Both the position numbers and the translations under genes were made by a program. DNA of 64,000 bases from Osedax fenrisi (taxonomy: Eukaryota; Annelida; Polychaeta; Sabellida; Siboglinidae): positions 96,932,562 to 96,996,561 of the forward strand of contig OZ025239.1 of NCBI GenBank assembly GCA_964019155.1, in the 5' to 3' direction. Each line of letters starts with the position of its first letter. Position 1 is the first letter of the stretch. The notes beneath the pieces were generated by a model that searched no databases, was not told where the DNA came from, and saw only the letters and a program-made list of their open reading frames with translations. Shown here piece by piece: positions 59,665 to 64,000 of the stretch.

Positions 59665-62600
59665 TAATCCTGCGGGTCCCCATGGGGACCCGCTGGATGG
59701 GACCTGCAGGTGGTGGATAAGGGAATCGACCTCCAGATATGGAGTGTTATCTGCGAATACAAGAATAATATATTCAATAAGCAGTCCTTAACCAAAAATC
59801 AGAGAGCTATCTTGGCAATATATATATATATATTACTCTGTTACCACCCGCACCAGGATTAAGTTGCAAACCATAGGAGCAGTAATGGTGTTGATATTAA
59901 ATTGGTTAATATTAATGAGTCAAATAGGCAACTGACCGCAATATAGTATTGGCGAGCACATTTGCGTAATAAGCTAACGAAAAGCACATGAACAACAAAA
60001 AAACCAAACACTCATGCCGCATCGCTCATCTCGCGAATAATAAAGGAGTGCGTGTCAGGGTACAATGTCAGGCCCTGTATCACGAAAAACAAGCTACTGA
60101 CTCATTAATACACAAACAAAATAAGTTTTTAAAGAGTTCAAAAAATAGACATATATCGACTTTCAACATCAGAACTTTTTAAAGTGACTGCCAATCATCT
60201 GAACTTGTAGCATCTGCCATTGAACACGATATTGACATAATATGCATATAAGAACATAGATTATACCATAAGGATATCGATATAAAATATAATATTTTAA
60301 ACTATGGATGGACTCTTGTGACAGCATCTTCATGGAAAAATAAATCGGCATAGGCCTACTTCTAAGTCCCAGTGCAACAAAATCTTTAATAAATGTGGAA
60401 AAAATAAGTCCTAGAATAATTACAGCAAACTTCAATGGAAACACTATTACGACAGTAATTTCCTGTTATAGCCCAACAAATGTTTCTGATGAAGATGATG
60501 TTACTGAATTTTATAATAACATGAGTTCATTTACTCGCTATGTACCAAAACATAATGTTTTAATAATAACAGGTGATTTCAATGCACATTTAGGTATTGA
60601 TCATGATAATAAATTTGCATATCATACTGAAACTAATAGAAACTGATATCTACTTGATCACTTCATAATTGAAAACGGTTTGAAAGGTTTAAATACGAAA
60701 TTTCTAAATAAAAGTGGTAAACTATGGACTCATACACATCCCAATGGTTTCAAATCCCAACTGGACTATATAATTGTCAATAATAAATGGATAAATATAT
60801 TTAGCACTATAGTGCTATAGCACAGTTCCTATAGGAACTGTGAAGCCTACAATACTTTCAAATGTGTTTACTCTGATCATCGAATTGTTACCGCTACACT
60901 TAAATTAAGTTTAAGATCTAATAAAAAGTAAATAATTAACAAAAAAACGATATGACTGGAGTCCAGTCACTGGACTACTCTGACAAAAGACAAATCTATT
61001 GAAAAGAATTATACAAGCTAATACAACATTTCGAAGACTCAATTAAATCATGTAAAAGTACAAATGATAAATACTTAGCATTTATTGATTCTCATGCAGA
61101 AGCAACAAAGAAATTTATTCCGATTAAAATAAAGGAAAAGAAAAGAGTATACTATCATGGTATACCATGGGAAAATATAAATATAATAGAGAAACGAAAC
61201 GTACTGAAACAATTATCATTGAAAATGAAAATGTTAACACTAACCAAAAAATTGAGTTTAAAAAAGCTAGAAAAAATCTCCAAGATACATATATAAACGA
61301 GCAAACCAAATATTTGCAAAAATAAATAGATGATATCAAGACAGTTGCAGATAATAAGAAATCCGCTATAGCATGGCAAATTATCAACAACATTACTCGT
61401 AGAAAGACAACAAATAGATCTAAAATTAAAGCAAAAGATTACAAAGAGCGTATACAAAAATGGAAACAACATTTCTCTCTATTACTAGGAAAAAATACGA
61501 TAACAACTAATCAAGACATAGTAAAAATACTGGACAAAGAGCTTCAAATTGAACAAGGTCCATTTACTATAGAAGAATTTAAAATTATACTCAGAAAAAC
61601 AAAGAAAAATAAAACCGCCGGATTAGTTGAAATACTAGCCGAGTTATGGAAGACAAGTCAATTCAATCACATATTACTAGAATTTTGCAACGATGTATAC
61701 TCTCAGAAACCAATTGAACACTGGACGAAAGGATGCATCCTCCCATATCCAAAGAAGGGTTACCTCACGGTTACAGACAATTATAGAGGTATTATACTAA
61801 CATGTATCGCGGCTAAAATATATAATACGCCCCTAAGAGAAAGAACTACCCTACCCTAGATATGATCCTTAGAGCAAATTAAAATGGCTTCAGAAATAAC
61901 AGATCAACCGTCAGACAAATTCTAACTGTAGGAAGGATAATTGAAGGTATTAAAGAAAAGAATCTTGAGGCAAGGCTAATATTAGTAGATTTCTCTGAAG
62001 CTTTTGACTCAATACACAGAGAAAAAATGGCACAAATTCTTAAGTCATACGGTATTCCAATGAAGATAATCAACGCAATTATGATACTATATAGAGGTAC
62101 TAAATCAATGGTACGGTCACCTGATGGTGACACAGAATATGTTGATATAAATGCAGGTGTTCTACAGGGGGATACTCTGGCACCATTATTATTTATTATT
62201 ACACTCGATTACGTATTAAGAACATCCATTGATGAAAATAAAGATCTAGGCTTAACACTATCGAAACAACGAAGTAGAAGATATCCAGCAATTAAGATAA
62301 TATATATGCTGACGATCTTGTAATATTTGCAGATTCTGGCAGAAATTCTGAAAAACTACTGAATTTCTTAGAAGAAAGTGGGAAAACAGTATGTCTCAAA
62401 GTAGATTTTAAAAAGACGCAACACATGAACATAAACTCAAATAAAACGGTAAAATCTATAGATGGGGAAGTCTTGAAAAATGTCGATAACTTCATTTATC
62501 GGAAGCGAAATATAATCGACCGATAAAGAAATAAAAATAAGAATAGCTAAATCCTGGGCATCTCTAGACAAGTTAAGTTCTATATGGAAATCACCACTCA

Positions 62601-63062
62601 GCACAAATTTAAAGAGGAACTTCTTAAGAGCCGTGGTAGAATCTGTTTATTATACGGCTATGAAGCTTGGACCCTAACTAAAAAACATGAGAAAAATCTC
62701 GATGGCACTTACACAAGAATGTTGAGAGCCATATTAAATATATCATGGAAAGAGCATCTAATGAAGATTCGCCTTTACGGAAATATTCCACCACTATCAA
62801 GTATACTACGTATACGAAGAACACGTTTCACATGCCATTGTTATACAAGTGAGGAAGAAATCGTAAAAGATGTTTTGTTGTGGACACCGAACTATGGAAC
62901 AACACAGATTGGACGACCGAGAAAACCCTATGTAAAACAGCTATGTGACGATACGGGACTGATGACTGAATAACTAAAGACAGCTATGAAAGACAGGACG
63001 ACGTGGGAGAAAATTGTTGAAAGTGCTCGGGAAACAATCCCGATCGGGTAAGGTAAGGTAAT
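59665..63062 (+). mobile_element. RTE-clade LINE, nearly full length
   Basis: Begins with a GC-rich leader (CCTGCGGGTCCCC, GATGGGACCTGCAGGTGG) and ends in a GGTAAGGTAAGGTAA tail at 63,047-63,062, the short 3' tandem repeat characteristic of RTE elements. A single EN-RT ORF lies between. No target-site duplication is evident by eye. The leader contains a 22-bp perfect palindrome (59,672-59,693). Confidence 0.8.
59988..62973 (+). pseudogene. RTE endonuclease-reverse transcriptase
   Basis: APE endonuclease: HISTFNIRTF, IEHDIDIICI-stop-EHRLY (CAA to TAA), GLLLSPSATKSLI, ISCYSPTNVS, IITGDFNAHLGIDHDNKF, SGKLWTHTHPNGF, QLDYIIVNNKWIN, VYSDHRIVTATLKLSLR. RT: KKNKTAGLVEILAELW, CILPYPKKG, DNYRGIILTCIAAKIY, ARLILVDFSEAFDSI, AGVLQGDTLAPLLFI, YADDLVIFADS. 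C-terminus AWTLTKKHEKNLDGTYTRML, then TQIGRPRKPY. At least six frameshifts or stops disable it; a palindromic insertion near 60,802-60,842 splits the endonuclease. Copies itself via RNA by target-primed reverse transcription when intact. Confidence 0.9.
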
Positions 63063-64000
63063 TCCAATGTCTTTAGCAAAATAGAATGAAGATCAAAAAA
63101 TACAGTAGCTATTTTTTTATTTGCATTATGTTTGGAAAAAATATTGTAAATTTATATTTTATACTGTGGTGTTAGATTTTCTATGAAACCATGGTTCATC
63201 AATATGCATATTGATTACTATTTATAATTTTATTTTTAATTATGAAATCTCGCATTCTATTATAAATAATGTTTTCAAATATTTGTCATATTTGCCGTAA
63301 TGAAATATGTCTGTAATTTATTATTTAATTTCTATCATTACATTTATATATATAGGTTTTATAATCGCCAATATCATTTTGTTAAGGAAAGATGAGTAAA
63401 CCAAACATAAATTATAAATATGACACAAAGGAATTGATATCGTGTATATTATATTTTTATTAAAGCAATATCCCAATTATTTATATCCTTTGATTTTTTG
63501 ATTTCATTTTCAATGTAATATTGATAATTCCATTAATTGTAACTGAGTAAATAATATAAACATTTATCCATGGAAGGAACACACATTTTTTTTAAATATT
63601 CTTATCATTATTTATAATATAGTTATTAATTGACTTACTTATGGCTGAAAAATAACTATTAAACTCATCACATTGGTTATAAATATTAACTATTAATATT
63701 CTATCGTGTTATAATATAGTTGGAAGAGTATCTTGTGATTTGTAGATTAAATTATTTTATATATATATATATATATATAAAATTTATAAAATATATAGAT
63801 ATAAGATGTAGATAAAATTTATAAAAATTTAAGTCAATCTTTTAAAATGTCAAGATATTATAAAAATTAATATCTTAAAATATATAAATAGATACAATAT
63901 GACTAAATATGTACCTATAAGTTAAAAATATCTTTTTACACAAAATTTAAATATTTATAAACATTTATCTAACAAATGTATTTTAACCAAAATAATGACA
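63063..64000. other. AT-rich, no gene
   Basis: Only AT-rich sequence, one 18-bp palindrome at 63,198-63,215 (arm ATCAATATG) and (AT)n at 63,758-63,778. Confidence 0.6.

Noticed and set aside
60169..61472. Minus-strand frames of 89-105 codons
   Set aside because: Antisense to recognised RTE endonuclease and linker coding sequence.

Overview
This is a very AT-rich, gene-poor stretch of a metazoan (probably invertebrate) nuclear genome made almost entirely of transposable elements, their decayed remains and simple repeats. The evidence is spliced coding fragments with GT/AG junctions, APE-type non-LTR retrotransposons, and DNA transposons of hAT, Merlin/IS1595, MULE (with a FLYWCH-type finger), pogo/Tigger, PIF-like and TTAA-targeting types. 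No bacterial operon, Shine-Dalgarno site or CRISPR array is present. I cannot name the species. No intact host gene was found; every recognised coding region carries frameshifts, stops or truncation.

Layout. 1-16,998: a head-to-tail array of a unit of about 4.55 kb (about 3.7 units, open at the left edge). Each unit carries a dead Jockey/CR1-like LINE, an exon-like piece resembling the GST-C domain of elongation factor 1-beta, a poly-G tract, two hairpins and (AT)n tracts. 17,443-21,800: a second, less decayed two-ORF LINE. 21,800-26,370: GTTCTTC-type repeats, two tRNA-like relics, inverted repeats and AT-rich sequence. 26,376-28,788: a complete hAT insertion with an 8-bp target duplication, internally deleted and holding a 21-bp minisatellite. 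30,700-32,400: a tandem array of exon-like units. 32,400-36,200: a TTAA MITE, repeats, a Merlin-type transposase relic and a long (GA)n tract. 37,650-40,380: a third LINE, a MULE fragment and a Ty3/gypsy gag joined to a scrap of pol. 41,300-51,100: nested relics (LINE ORF1, PIF-like MITE, a spliced MULE with MITEs in its intron, another LINE split by a Tigger gene, an SNF2-helicase-like exon, a CR1/Rex-like LINE tail). 52,200-59,200: MITEs, including a 1.8-kb pogo-like one and an 813-bp foldback. 59,665-63,062: an RTE-clade LINE, nearly full length but decayed.

The genes do not form a pathway. The relations are those of parasites and substrates: elements are nested in one another, and small non-autonomous elements sit beside relics of comparable transposases. 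All recognised transposon coding relics lie on the + strand.

The least ordinary signal is the abundance of short perfect or near-perfect palindromes (about 14-27 bp). In four places one arm can be recognised as the pre-existing sequence (a minisatellite copy, LINE codons, a tRNA-like A box, a LINE 5' end), so the other arm looks like a newly made inverted copy. The second is the LINE plus exon array itself, amplified after its LINE was already dead.
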